Assembly (NCBI GenBank): GCA_015179045.1
Contig: WHUZ01000007.1
Span: forward strand, 1,042,501-1,106,500
Direction of reading: 5' to 3'
Length of the DNA stretch: 64,000 bases
From: Kalaharituber pfeilii
Taxonomy: Eukaryota; Ascomycota; Pezizomycetes; Pezizales; Pezizaceae
Shown here: in pieces, positions 1-12,276 of the stretch
Layout: each line of letters begins with the position of its first letter
How positions within the stretch are numbered: the stretch's first letter is position 1
Position numbers and translations under genes: made by a program
Notes under the pieces: generated by a model
Databases searched by the model: none
Seen by the model: only the letters and a program-made list of their open reading frames with translations
Told to the model about the DNA's origin: nothing

Positions 1-135
1 TAATAATAATACCAGTTTATAGAGTATACTGCCAAATGATCATAGCAATAACCGTCACAATAACTCCCTACGACATTCCCAGCAACACAACTTTCGCTCA
101 ACAGAATTGTTCAAATGTTGAAGGGCGAAGGGCGT
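1..135. other. Downstream flank of URC1
   Basis: This AT-rich stretch is the 3' flank of the uracil-catabolism gene on the minus strand. No reading frame or RNA gene is supported in it; any left-hand neighbour lies outside the window. Confidence 0.5.
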
Positions 136-2436
136 TCAATGATCGACATCATCCCAACCCCTCCCCTTCACATTCGACAGCTCCTCCATAGACATCGCCT
201 TTCCTGTTGTGAAGTAACCCGCTGCAAACTAGTTAGCGAATGCCCTTCTTTTACAAAAGTCGCATAAATTCAACAAAAAAAATAAAAACAACTCAATAAA
301 TAAAGAATAAATAAAAAAGTTTTAAACAATAAAAAAGTTTTAAACAATCAAAAAGAGTGGAGCTCCCATTTGAAAAACACCATGCATGCATACGAACTGG
401 GATTCAGAAATTAAAAAGTTGGGGTACATACCATGGATCTTTGCGTCAATCTCTACACGGCTGTCTGCAGGAATCATTTCATCTGGAATCGGCACACGCT
501 CAAGGATAGGAATTCCCTGCCCAACAATTGCATCGTGTTTCATGCTGTGCACAACATTACATTGCCCGATGGTCAATATAATCTTCCGATCCGAAAATTT
601 TGTGGGGATTTCGGCAAGAACACAACCCCTCAAAACAAAAAGAAGACAAACTGCGGGGCAGAACTTACTTGCTCATGCTCAACATTCGGTCAATCTTTGT
701 GATGCCCAGCCAATGAAGAATCTACATTTTCAAAAATAGTGCGTTAACCGCAGGATTCTGCATTGGAGGAGATAAAAAACTTGACCGCTTACATCTGGCA
801 TCAAGGCTTGAAACCGCATATCCTACACAAAAAAAGAAAAATTGGTTAACTGATAGACAATTCACAGAATGACAAACTCCCTCAATCTGAATTACCTTTA
901 CACCGGCGATATTCTCGGTCCTTTAGTGGAATAATCAGTACAGTTCACAACAACAGCACCAAAACGATGGACACATACCTCTTGAAATATTCACTGGCTC
1001 TGTCAATCCCACGTTTACGGGCATTATACACCAGATACTATGGAAACATCGTCAGTTTGAGCTCAGAGATCTTCAATTCAACAGCATGAGCATGTATATA
1101 TACTTTAGTTACTTCCCCTAAGGCTCTGCCTTCCTTACGGAAATAGATGACCACACCGCTACCACCAGCTTGGGATTCTTTCACGGCTTCTTCAAGACCG
1201 AAAATCAGGTATGGACGGCATGTGCAAATGTCAGAACCAAACACATCACTTCCATTACATTCATCATGGACACGCAAAGCGAGTCGGACATTGGGATCGG
1301 ACATCTTGGAAACATCGCCAAAACAGTAGACAGTGAGACCACCGATGGGTGGTAAGAACACTTTAATATCACCACGGGTGATAAGTTCAGGGAAAGAGCC
1401 ACCGGTATGCTCAAAGAGTGACCGACGAAGCGTACCCTCATCTGGTTTTGAGATAACACTGTTAATCCAACAGTCCAGCCCATGTGACAAAGCTGGAAAA
1501 TGGCTTACCTATGCCAAATCTCTCAGCAACCCCTGGCAAATACCAAACAGGTTCTACTGCGATTTTCGTCACAGCCAACTCGCCAAACTCATTCAAACAA
1601 ATCTTGCCATCAACCTTTAGTCTACCTTCCCTCACGGAATTCTCCAATTCTGGAAGCCTCATATGGGCTTTTGTGATCGCAATGGTTGGCCGTATCTCAA
1701 TATTTTCCTTATCAATGTAATCTTTGTAGAGCCATGGTGCAAGGTGCCCATACGGGTCCATTGCAACAATTTTCTTGGGGTCAGACCATTGAGGGAAAGG
1801 TCCAATATTGGCTGCTGGCTCTGTATTCGTGAAGTCCGGCTTATGGTCGACCTTCAATTCCTTGATTGCCATTGCTAATGCATGGTAGATACTGTAGCTA
1901 CCACCATGGGCACCGATTGCTGTAAATAGCTTACCATCAGCCATGAAAATTTAAGACCGCCGTCAAGGTTCGTGAAACAAAAGCAAACATAAGACAAGTG
2001 TCATACCATTTCTTCGGCGAACGGTAGAAGCCGCTCGGGAAACGACGACTGGGCCACGTTTGGTGGGATCCTTCGCCCCCCAATTCATAATAATGGGGTC
2101 AATGCCTGATTGTCCCGGATATGTCGTCAAGATGATCCTGCTTGTGGCTGTAGCAGGCCTTGGGACCGTAGACGAGCTATGATGCTCTTCTGTAGGAGAT
2201 GAAGGTGTACCCTCAGGCTCGGTAACTGTCCCCGTTTCTGTGGCAGCTACGGGCTTAGTTTTGACAAGTTGCTGAGATGCATTGGCCGCATCTCTGAGTT
2301 GCTTCACGCCCGCCAACGCATTGACTCGTCCGGTAATGACATCGACAGCGGATGCCAAATGTTTGTTCTCTTCATGGATTTTCTCCAAACGTTGTAGGAT
2401 CTCGTTCAAAACCGTTCCGGACTCTGGTGTAGTCAT
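136..2436 (-). CDS. URC1: GTP cyclohydrolase II-like uracil catabolism protein (URC1/urg1 family)
   Basis: Nine coding exons on the minus strand: 2436-2007, 1919-1509, 1441-1104, 1037-979, 920-896, 822-793, 721-669, 544-432 and 221-136. They total 1545 nt and encode 514 residues. The family relates to bacterial RibA (GTP cyclohydrolase II) but is assigned genetically to the URC route of uracil degradation (Lachancea URC1, fission yeast urg1), not to riboflavin synthesis. The zinc-ligand pattern is intact: C342, C353 and C355, with the same 11/2 spacing as RibA, inside HDECNGSDVF...CTC. A KEGRALGEVTK segment follows, and the C-terminal part has the family motif KHDAIVGQGIPILERVPIPD. An N-terminal extension of about 140 residues with a predicted coiled segment precedes the catalytic part. 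Two exons are only 25 and 30 nt. A uracil phosphoribosyltransferase lies 4.3 kb away on the same strand, fitting a shared pathway. Uracil induction is expected from the family but not shown here. Confidence 0.93.
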
Positions 2437-5400
2437 GATGAACGCTGACGTGACCTGACGACTATGTGATATTGTGTAACTAAATGTTTAATATGCTGCT
2501 GCTGTGTGGGGTATTGTAAGTTGGCAACAGTGGAGTATTGCTCAAAAACGGATTCCAGTGACAACAAAGTGAGGGGGTAATGGGATGGGACGAAATGGAG
2601 GTAACGTGAGCTTGAAGCACCTGGACGCACGGCGCTACTGCAATACGAGTAGGACGGAACGGGGAGCAAGCACAGAGCACAGCCGGGAAGGTATATATGG
2701 TGGTGCACAAAAGTGCTCTCCTCCAGGTTCTCTTTCTCTGTTCGAATGTATTGGAGTTATTGAGGGCAATAGTCGTTGTCTGTTATACAGGAAGCGTAAC
2801 AAGCGTGAAAGCGAAGTTCTTTCACTTTCTACAATGATTTGCTCAAGCAAACTGCCGTGGGGAGGGGGAGGGTGATGCCAGAGGGGAGAGAAGAGGGAGG
2901 AGGGACGGAGAGATGCTTGAGGCGGGGGAGGTGGGAGGGCATACCAGATAGCGGGAGCTGCTGCATCTGGTGCCCGCAATGGGATGGCTGCCAGCAGAGA
3001 GAACAGGAGCTCAGGGCCAGCTGGCACCGAAGGGGAAAGGCCAACGGAGCTTGGCTCGCATACCCAAACGGGCTAACAAGCAGCATCCATTGGCCACGCG
3101 TTGCTGTTATGAGTGGTACTCTACTCAGTATATAGCTCTAGTTCTTTCTCGAACTAATGTATGCTAGCTCATGGAATCTTGCTGGTGCCCGCGTTCTAAG
3201 CCAGCACTCTAGACTATCTTATCGTGCTTGGGCTTGGCGCCCCTATCAGGAAAGGCCCTGTGCTCAGGAACCTGCCAGCAGGTTTGGCAAATTGTCGCTC
3301 AGCCCTAGATAATTGCTGAGTCGCACGTGACCATTGACCGTTTTCGAATGCGATGTACTAGTACTTGGCCACGGAGCAATATGCGCTTAATTTGGTTGCC
3401 GCTGTACGGTACATTGCATGTTACAGTATCGCAAAAGAGGAAATTCTAATAACTACGAACTCCATCCTCTACTGCATCGATCGACACAAGACACGATATG
3501 AGATGTTTCTGGAACGCCCTATGAACGGCTGACTGCATTCCACGTTCACAGCGAGGCGGGAGATGGCGGTGGCATCACCGATGAAGCCCGATCCCCCAGT
3601 ACCGTTGCGTGCTCTCTTCGATCCCCTAATTTGTGCTCTGCATCATGCTGCAGAATGCACAATATCAAAAAGATATGTTATTTGCTTTCACCCAAGTTTT
3701 GTGATACATTAAATTGATAGTAGCCAGGGGGTGCCCTCTTAGCCAGAGTACTAGCATAAGAACATCGTTTGCAGGGCATGCAAACCGAGCTGGTGTTTCA
3801 ATCTGAGACCAGTATGGGGATTCAATATGCAAGACGCCTTAAAGTATGGCGGTCGTAAATCCAAATTCAGGATATATCCTATCCCAAAAGGACCCTTGCA
3901 TATCCTCTCGGTGCACTTTGAATGTTCGCAAGCTGCGGAACATCGGGAGCTCCCAACTGCTATCACCTATATCAGGACAGCTTGAGCTATTTCAGGGATG
4001 GCAGGCCCATAACGTCGTAGATAAGCTAATGGTTACTAGAAAGCTCAACAAACATATTCCATTCTTCAGCAACGAGCTCATAGCCAGTCAATTTCCGTTT
4101 ACATAGAGGGGCAGATAGGGCATGTCCCAGCATCTGAATATATGCATGCATTAGAGTATTGCATTCATCCTTGAAATGCTGGGCATAGCTGACCGAACTT
4201 TCGTCCCGAGAAACTATCCTCATCAGCATGCGGCAATTGGCATTGCGTATCATGAAACCACCCCAAATAAACATTTAATAATGATGCCCACTTCTTGTCT
4301 CCCCAAGGCAGCCAGCTTATCTGCGACAACGAGTGTAAATATTCATGGTAATGCGTTTTATGAAATAACAAGGAATAAATCTCAGAATTCAATACCTTAA
4401 GCGCTACTTATTGCATTGCTGCTGTGCCACGCTGCTGTGTCATTGCTTTCTGCCTTTGGGCATGGTAGAGTTCGAACAAAGATCTATGAAGGTAAAGATA
4501 TGTAATCCTAATATTGATAATAGCTCATACGCACCATGTAGTCATCTTAGAGTTAGCCTCCGACATGTTTTGTCCTTCAAGCTCAAAAAACGTGACAAGC
4601 ATATATGATGTGGTCTCTTATGAGTATGAAATTTTCTTACACCAACTGTAGCTTCAGCTGCAACAAAGGCTAAGGGAATGTATTCTCACGTTGTGTTATC
4701 TGGTGATGGAAAAATTGAAACAATCTGAGATCCAGGGTGTATGATGTACCATATATCGGAGAGGAACATATCTTGTCAGACCGAGACGACAATGCCATCG
4801 TGACCCTTTCGAGAGAAAGCGGCTATATGCTTGACGGGAGTGCTGTAGAATAGTGGAACTCACGCCGTGAAGGCGGGACCAAGTCTTGAACAGGCAGGAT
4901 TGTTGCAGTTGATTGGGAACCGAATGCATGATTAGCCGTACATAAGAAAGGGTGGGCAGCTCTATGGCACTGTAGCACCTGGATTCATGGAATAAGGTAT
5001 CTGCGTTATTAATACTCTCGTTTCAGGCTCGTCCTACCCTTCATCTATCATAAACTGCTCTGTTCTCTCCCGTTATATAAATTAGTACGTACAACTCTTC
5101 GCACGACGCCCCATATCCGTTATCGACCCCGTCGCCATTCATTATACATTCTATTCCGCTGCAGTCCTGTCAAATCCAACAAACTTTATTTTGCCCGCAA
5201 TATATATGTCAGCCAAGCCTCTCCGCAACTTCGCACTATCAGGATCACACTCTGACGCCTTCCTGCATACACGAAAACACATCGACATCCCAGTCGCCCG
5301 CAACATTCCCTCCCCAGCACCTTTTCCCCCCACAGTCCCCAACCCGACCCTTCCGGCGATCCTTTTTCTGATACAATAAGCTTGCCGGTGGCGTTGCTAT

Positions 5401-5580
5401 TAGCTTACATCAATAACAACCGAAGCTGTGCAAAAATAAAAAACGTGCTTTCAACACAAACTATATAGCGAATAAGCATACATCCGCCGCGTCCAACTTC
5501 TCACTTGGAGGAAGCCCGCACTCGCCGCCATTGCTGCCTGGGTCTTGCTGGAGTTTTGTTAGATATTTGAGGGACTCGAA
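2437..5580. other. URC1-ELF1 intergenic region, no gene recognised
   Basis: This 3.1-kb region separates the divergent URC1 and ELF1 genes, so it should hold both promoters. Close to URC1 it has purine-rich tracts (2850-2945) and a TATATATGG sequence near 2692. Near ELF1 a GTTATATAAATT sequence at about 5074-5085 could be a TATA element, and pyrimidine-rich leader-like sequence follows. Several reading frames of 60-130 codons occur on both strands, but none has a recognisable motif, splice structure or coding bias. Confidence 0.5.
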
Positions 5581-6268
5581 ATGGTGAGAACAATCTGACA
5601 TCTTGCCTACACGTCCGTCGCCATCACAACCACCCCTACGAAAATATGGCAGCGCTATGGCAGAGCGAGCTCTCGCAATTGAATTTAGTGACAATTTAGC
5701 TAACTATTATTCTCACCTTAACAGGGCAAACGCAAGAAGTCCTCGAAGCCCCAGGGTCCCAAGAAAGTGAGTCTCATCCTCCATTTCCCCAATCCCCAGT
5801 GCGCGTCGATCCACAAGCTAACCCATCATACTCAAACAGAGAGAACCCCTCGCAACCACCTTTTCATGCCTCTTCTGCAACCACGAAAAATCAATTACCT
5901 GCAAACTCGATAAGAAGGCCTCGGTGGGAACACTTTTCTGTAAGGTGTGCGCGCAGACGTTTCAAACGGATATCAATTGTACGTAACCCTAACCGCCCTT
6001 TACACATGTCCAATCTGCGGTGGCTAGTTCCGGCAAACCGATTGACATACCTACTTCGTCAATAGCTTTATCTGCTCCCGTCGACGTTTACAGCGACTGG
6101 ATTGACGCCTGCGACGCTGTCACACGCGAATCTGGTGGCCGCGGCAATAACGACGACGATTACGGCGGCGAAAGTTACCGCCGGCCCGGCGCCACTCAAA
6201 CCGGGGGTGGTGGGGGGAGCAGGGCGCATGCAGTGGACGACGATGAGGAGGAGTTGGAGGAGTATTGA
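5581..6268 (+). CDS. ELF1: Transcription elongation factor 1 (Elf1, zinc ribbon)
   Basis: Four coding exons (5581-5583, 5725-5766, 5840-5978, 6066-6268) give 387 nt and 128 residues. The first coding exon is only the ATG, followed directly by GTGAGA; the next exon starts GGCAAACGC, giving the conserved basic start MGKRKKSSKP. The zinc ribbon is complete: FSCLFCNHEKS followed by FCKVCAQTFQTDIN, i.e. two CxxC pairs. The family signature LSAPVDVYSDWIDACD follows, then a Gly-rich and acidic tail ending DDDEEELEEY. Elf1 binds elongating RNA polymerase II and helps passage through nucleosomes. The tail resembles the acidic tail of yeast Elf1; animal homologues are shorter. It converges with the uracil phosphoribosyltransferase, with 427 bp between the stop codons. 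Confidence 0.95.
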
Positions 6269-6695
6269 GATGGGATTGGTGATCAGGGAGCAGGGCCGTT
6301 AGGCGGGTGGAGTGGGCATGAGAGGGTGATTTATGTTGGATGTGAGCTTTTCAACTCTTTGGGCATTGGTGTACATTTGGGTTAGTTGTTTTCTTGTAAT
6401 GATTGAACTTGTTGCGGTATAATATACTTTATCAATGGTGCTAATATGTAGTTTATGGTCATTCGTACGAGGTTATGCTGAGTACTTGTATTGGATAGGT
6501 ATCCTTGCAATACTGTTTCCCGTTGGCCATCTCAATGCTCTGGGTGATCGTCGTATTTCAACAAATGAGTCTTATGCACCCTATACATCTCCTCACATTC
6601 ACATGATACAGTGTCCACAACCACAGATACAACAAAATATATAGTCAAGCCGCCGTGAACACAAATGATGCCCATGAGCACAGTAACGTAAACTA
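6269..6695. other. Convergent 3' intergenic region
   Basis: This 427-bp AT-rich stretch lies between the stop codons of ELF1 (+) and the uracil phosphoribosyltransferase (-). It should contain both polyadenylation regions. No further feature is visible. Confidence 0.5.
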
Positions 6696-7854
<1,159 letters not shown>

Positions 7855-8497
7855 CGCTGAAGGAAATTGACGAGGCTTGAAAGTAATGAAGGAAAGCAGG
7901 GAACCGTAAGTCAAGGAGAGTTGGAAGGGAGGATGTTACAAGTAACTTAGTAACTTGTATCTTTGCCTTTTACTATGGAAGAGAAGGTATGCAAGCTCAA
8001 ATTCGTCGAAACGTGAAAGGTACTTAACTAGAGGCAGTGGGAAGTGGTGGGGTGTGGGGGTGGGGTTGAAGTGGGATGCTTGTGAGTGCGCTCGGAGCGG
8101 CAGGAGGTTGGGGATGGTAATGCTATCTGCTTCGTGATACAGCCAAAGGACCATCCACAGCCCGGGACCGAGTGGGGCTATACTCAGCGGATCGTTCTGT
8201 ATATATGGAGCGTATGAAGTAAGACTTGCAAGATGAAGTCGTGATGATTTGTCCTGCGTGCTGGGCTGGGCAAAGCAAATGCTGGAATACAAGCGGTTAG
8301 AAGAAGCTTCAACCTGGGGCCTCATGGCAGCACAAAGTTATCCGGACTAAGCACTTCGGTCTACCTTATCATATTAGCATCGGCACAGGGGGACGGGGGC
8401 AGCGGAGCTGTCCCTTTCTGCCCAATGGTGTGCTGTGCTCGCGTACGGGAGCAGTATAGTGTCTAAATCTCGTGGCGCTGTATGTAAGCAAAATGCG
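7855..8497. other. Upstream region of uracil phosphoribosyltransferase
   Basis: This is the promoter side of the minus-strand transferase gene, running to the edge of the transposon. It holds a G-rich run near 8040-8065 and no convincing gene. The frame at 7936-8325 has no recognisable motif. Confidence 0.4.
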
Positions 8498-8650
8498 GGG
8501 ACGTCTAAACCGGCCCCCAGTTTGCCAAGGCCAGGTAAAACAGCACACACACCAGTAGTTAACTACTGTGCAAGCCTGGGCACGAGACTACTTATAACAC
8601 AGGCCATTAACCACCCCACTGGCCATTAACCACCACGCAAGCTATCACTG
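8498..8650. repeat. Left terminal inverted repeat of the MULE
   Basis: It starts GGGACGTCTA, contains CCAGTTTGCCAAGGCCAGGT and ends near CATTAACCACCACGCAAGC. It matches the complement of 14415-14566 with small insertions and deletions. The inner edge is approximate. Confidence 0.8.
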
Positions 8651-8737
8651 TTAAATTTTTATGTACACTCCACATCAACCTCTTAATACAATCACAGTAA
8701 CTCCAGCAGCACACTATACAATATAACCACCACCACT

Positions 8738-9286
8738 ATGCCTTCCAGAACACGACCTATTAAATCAGCTGCTAAGCAAAAGAGAAAAAATGCTCGAGCA
8801 CCTAAGAAAGTTACTCAAACTATAGCACCGGAAGTTGAGCCTACCTTTTGCCCAGCAGAAACTTGTCATTGGCAAAGTACAGCTAAAGATAGGCATAGAG
8901 CTTTACGCAGGTATGTACTCATTAGATTTACTTGATCTAGACTAATTATCTCTAGACATATACACTATATTATCAACTGGGATCCTAAAAAGAAGCATCC
9001 TCAACATTACTGGCATTTGGGAGTATATAAAGATATGTGGGAACAGAGAGGTAAATATATATTTTTGGGTAATATATATACTATACACTAAGAGTTTATT
9101 TATTTAGCTTCCAATCCACAGAAACTTAAAGAAGCACAAAAAAAATATAGAGAAAATAATAGAGCAAAGAGATCTGAGGCTGCTAGGTTATCATATTTGA
9201 GAAGGAAGATAAGAGCTACTGGAGTACAGAATAAAGCGGAGATTGATAGACAGGCAAAAGAGTTAATGATTGCAAGAAAGAAGTAG
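8738..9286 (+). CDS. Small accessory protein inside the MULE, unknown function
   Basis: Three exons (8738-8910, 8956-9050, 9108-9286) total 447 nt and encode 148 residues with no stop or frameshift. The introns are 45 and 57 bp with canonical ends. The middle contains CPAETCHWQSTAKDRHRALR followed by RHIH, which resembles a C2H2-type finger (Cys-x4-Cys with several downstream His). Next comes an aromatic stretch (HYIINWD, HYWHLGVYKDMW). The C-terminal third is strongly basic and probably helical (KKYRENNRAKRSEAARLSYL). I do not recognise the family. It lies about 240 bp inside the left inverted repeat and points toward the broken transposase, so it may be a second transposon gene or a captured gene. 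The open frame contrasts with the wrecked transposase. Confidence 0.6.
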
Positions 9287-9302
9287 AGTATAGGTATATA
9301 GA

Positions 9303-9515
9303 TTAAGAGTATTGAAGACGAGCTTGGGAATCAATTTGGGTATCAAACTCCATAGTATATGCTAGTAAGTTGGCATATAAATAATCCTTATTTGCAGAAG
9401 CTAAACCATCTAACCAGTCAGTTATAATAGAAGTTGCTATCTCTTCATCCAACTCTTGTATATTTTCTTCTATTTGATAATATGCAGCTCGGACTTGCTC
9501 CAGAATCTCACGCAT
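9303..9515 (-). pseudogene. 70-codon segment, probable C-terminal tail of the MULE transposase
   Basis: This minus-strand frame starts MREILEQVRAAYY and encodes 70 residues rich in acidic and helical sequence. It is in the same phase as the end of the transposase: the transposase stop TGA (9527-9525) is followed by AAA ATA AAA and then this ATG. It may therefore be the former transposase C-terminus separated by a nonsense mutation, or a separate short gene. It converges with the three-exon accessory gene, with 16 bp between them. No family was recognised. Confidence 0.4.
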
Positions 9516-9579
9516 TTTTATTTTTCATTTAGCTGGTGCACCTACTTTTTCAGATATCTCTGTCACAGCCCACGCCCTA

Positions 9580-10413
9580 TGGTGGAGTGCATCTATAAGG
9601 GGCCCCCTGTAACCAAAATTACGGACTCAAACTTGAAATTCAATTTCATCACCCAACAACATCTGATTAAAATTTAAAGACCGAAAATATGTACTATTTC
9701 GTCGGCTCTACAATCTTTCGCTTTCAAAATTAAAAAATATAAAGGCGTTGTTGAGAAATTTGAAATTGAAAATTTTATACTTTGTATGAGAGCCCCTTAA
9801 ATTGTTACACTCCAAGATTGCGAATTTTACTTAATTAGTATTAGTGTAATGAGAGAAATTACTATATATAGAAATGATCTACCTATCCAACTCTTCTATG
9901 ACTCTTATATACACGTCCTGTAAACTTCTTTGTACCATATGAACAACCATCTCTATATGCCTCCATAGTTCGTAAAAAATAAGATTAATAGTAATATTAG
10001 AAACAGAATCTAGGCCTCGTGGAATTGTTAGCTGTAAAGCATTAAAATTATATTTACAATGATTGTGAGAGCCCTCCTTTTCTCTCTGCTATTAGTAGCA
10101 GCAAGCAAGGAAGCTGTTCTTTTCTTACTGTTGCGACCCATTTTGTCAGCAGTGGACGAAAAGCTAAGTATGCTGTTGGGTATCTGTAGAACTATCCCTT
10201 GGTTAATGATTGCAGTTGAAAAGAAGCTATGGATACAATATACTCACTGACAGGAGCTTAAGCTATCCGAAGTTGAAAAGCTATTTCGATGCAGAAAATA
10301 GTTAGGTCGGGGCATGTGCAAAAGGACACGCGCGACCGGAAGAAAAATAGTGTATTAGTCAGCAAGCCAGCAAATGTTACAACTGGTCCCTTACCTATAG
10401 ATGCACTCCACCA
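9580..10413. mobile_element. 834-bp TA-flanked inverted-repeat element (mariner-like, non-autonomous)
   Basis: The ends are TGGTGGAGTGCATCTATA at 9580 and its near-exact complement ending at 10413. The flanking dinucleotide TA is present on both sides (9578-9579 and 10414-10415), and removing the element plus one TA restores the LTR sequence CGCCCTACAG seen in the sister LTR. A TA duplication is typical of Tc1/mariner elements. No intact transposase is visible. A related copy starts at 27280. Confidence 0.82.
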
Positions 10414-10913
10414 TACAGTCTCCGCACACTAAGCCACAACTGCCGGCAAGCCACGACCGCCGGCAAGCTCCCGCCCGGCAAAGCTCACAGAACCGGCTAG
10501 CTACATGTAGCTAGCAAGCTGCCAGTACAGTTTTCCCTTGCTATACCGGATCTGTAAAATCTGGCCTTTTTCGTCCGGTATAGCAAGGTTCCGTTATAGA
10601 ATAAAATGCTTGGCAAAACAGAATAGGGATGGGAAGCAAAATTGTAATTGGGAACAACGACAGCATAATTGTATTATGTAATGTTAAGTTTAGTAAGCAT
10701 CTGAAGATGAATGCAATGTGCGATAGCCAAGATTGGACGTATCAGTGTTAGTGTATCCGGTATAGCAAATATTATTTGTATGGAGACAGGGGGGTAAGTG
10801 CCTGGCAATTCCTGTCCGGTCCGGTATTCTTAGTGCGTCCGGTATAGCAAGAGGGTTTTGTATGGGAGCGGGATGTAGCAACCTGAGAGCATCCGGTATA
10901 GCAAGGGAAAACT

Positions 10914-11170
10914 GTATAGCCCGCCTGCCAGCACAGTCCGCCTGCCAGTATAGCCCGCTTGTCAGTATAGCCTGCCTGCCAGTACAGCCTGCCTGCCAGT
11001 ATAGCCTGCCCACCAGTACAGCCCGCCTGACTAGTATAGCCCGCCTGCCAGTACAGCCCGCCTGCTAGTATAGCCCGCCTGCCTGTACAGCCTGCCTGCT
11101 AGTATAGCCGCCTGCCAGTACAGCCCGCCTGCTAGTATAGCCGCCTGCCAGTATAGCCTGCCTGCCATGA
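10914..11170. repeat. Minisatellite of about 16-bp units inside the solo LTR
   Basis: About fifteen imperfect copies of a 15-17-bp unit of the form CCGCCTGCCAGTATAG follow one another, with TATAG/TACAG and CCGCC/CTGCC variants. The sister LTR at 13055-13653 has only about one unit (near 13549-13563, opposite strand), so the array expanded in this copy. Confidence 0.85.
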
Positions 11171-12181
11171 AAACTCTGCCTTCACCACTCTGTTCTTACT
11201 ACTGCCCTCGTCGCTGCTTCTACCTTTGTATTTTGTTTCTTAGGTAATGAACCTATCATGTATATATAGGCTCTATCTTGCCCTCATGTAAATAGTTCCT
11301 TCTCTCCTTGTCTGTTGTCTTGTCTTCTTAATAGACCCATATGGTTCCTCGCAGTCCATATGTTCTTGTTATTCTTGTCAATTCCTAGATCTAATTCAGT
11401 ACTTGGTCTTCTCTGCCTTTTCACCATAGCCTGCCATTCCCGCTGAACTGGAACCGCTGAATTACTACCTGCAAGCCTCTCCTGTCAAGCCTCTGCCGTT
11501 CAGCACTTGCGAAACTACTGTTACCCTGAACCGGTCGTATCCCTTAGCAGCACCAGCTGACCGCCGCGTGACAATCTCTTCTACATAGACTTTATCCATC
11601 TTCTCATAAACCATAGTCTTCAAAAAAGAAAGCCCAAGTATTCCAGTAGTGATTTTTGATGATATCATATTAATAATAGAGTAGAATATATGACAACATG
11701 GCAGTAGATAGGCTCGGTTAACGTGGCAGCCTTTATGACACTCTAGACGATTTAGTGAAAGTATAGACTGATCTTTTCCTCCTATAACCTGTCGCTCTAT
11801 AGCTAATAGTTCTTCAACTAAAAGCTTTTGAATTGGATATAGAAAAAGGCGAATTTATAGTTCTTTAATAGTGTCAGACAGATATCTAGTTCGAAATTCT
11901 TCTTCTGTCTTACAGCATTGGATATTAATTTGTAGTCCAAAATCATGAATATACTGAATACGACCCTTTAAACTAAAACTAAAAATTATATTAATATAGA
12001 AAAATATATAATGTAACTTACTTGCACTTCTGATTTTTGCTTGCATTACCTCTTTTGATACGAGCATGCCAAGATTTAACCGGATTTGTAGTGGTGATCT
12101 GTAAAAGTAAAGCACTATGACTTCACGCATATGGAGCTCACATATGTCTTGACTGAAGTCATTCTTTTTCAATATATTGCT

Positions 12182-12233
12182 AAGTCTTAGGATCTACCCT
12201 GCCATGGCCAAGTGCTACAAGCGGGGTTATGTG

Positions 12234-12268
<35 letters not shown>

Positions 12269-12276
12269 TAGGATCT
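12182..12276 (+). mobile_element. Short poly(A)-tailed retro-insertion with 14-bp target duplication
   Basis: The direct repeat AAGTCTTAGGATCT occurs at 12182-12195 and again at 12263-12276. Between the copies are 41 bp of unrelated sequence (12196-12236) and a run of 26 A. This is the signature of target-primed reverse transcription, such as a 5'-truncated LINE or SINE end. It lies inside the MULE transposase pseudogene and therefore postdates the MULE. Confidence 0.85.

Larger units (their letters stand above)
9561..11573 (-). mobile_element. Solo LTR with ATCTC target duplication, itself interrupted
   Basis: It begins TGTCACAGCCC and ends CGCCGCGTGACA, the TG...CA pattern of LTRs. The 5-bp flanks are ATCTC at 9556-9560 and ATCTC at 11574-11578. 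Its body matches the complement of the LTR at 13055-13653 over both ends (for example GATACGACCGGTTCAGGGTA on the opposite strand). After subtracting the 834-bp nested element it is about 1.18 kb, nearly twice the other copy, largely because of a minisatellite expansion. No internal retrotransposon genes remain, so it is a solo LTR. Confidence 0.88.
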
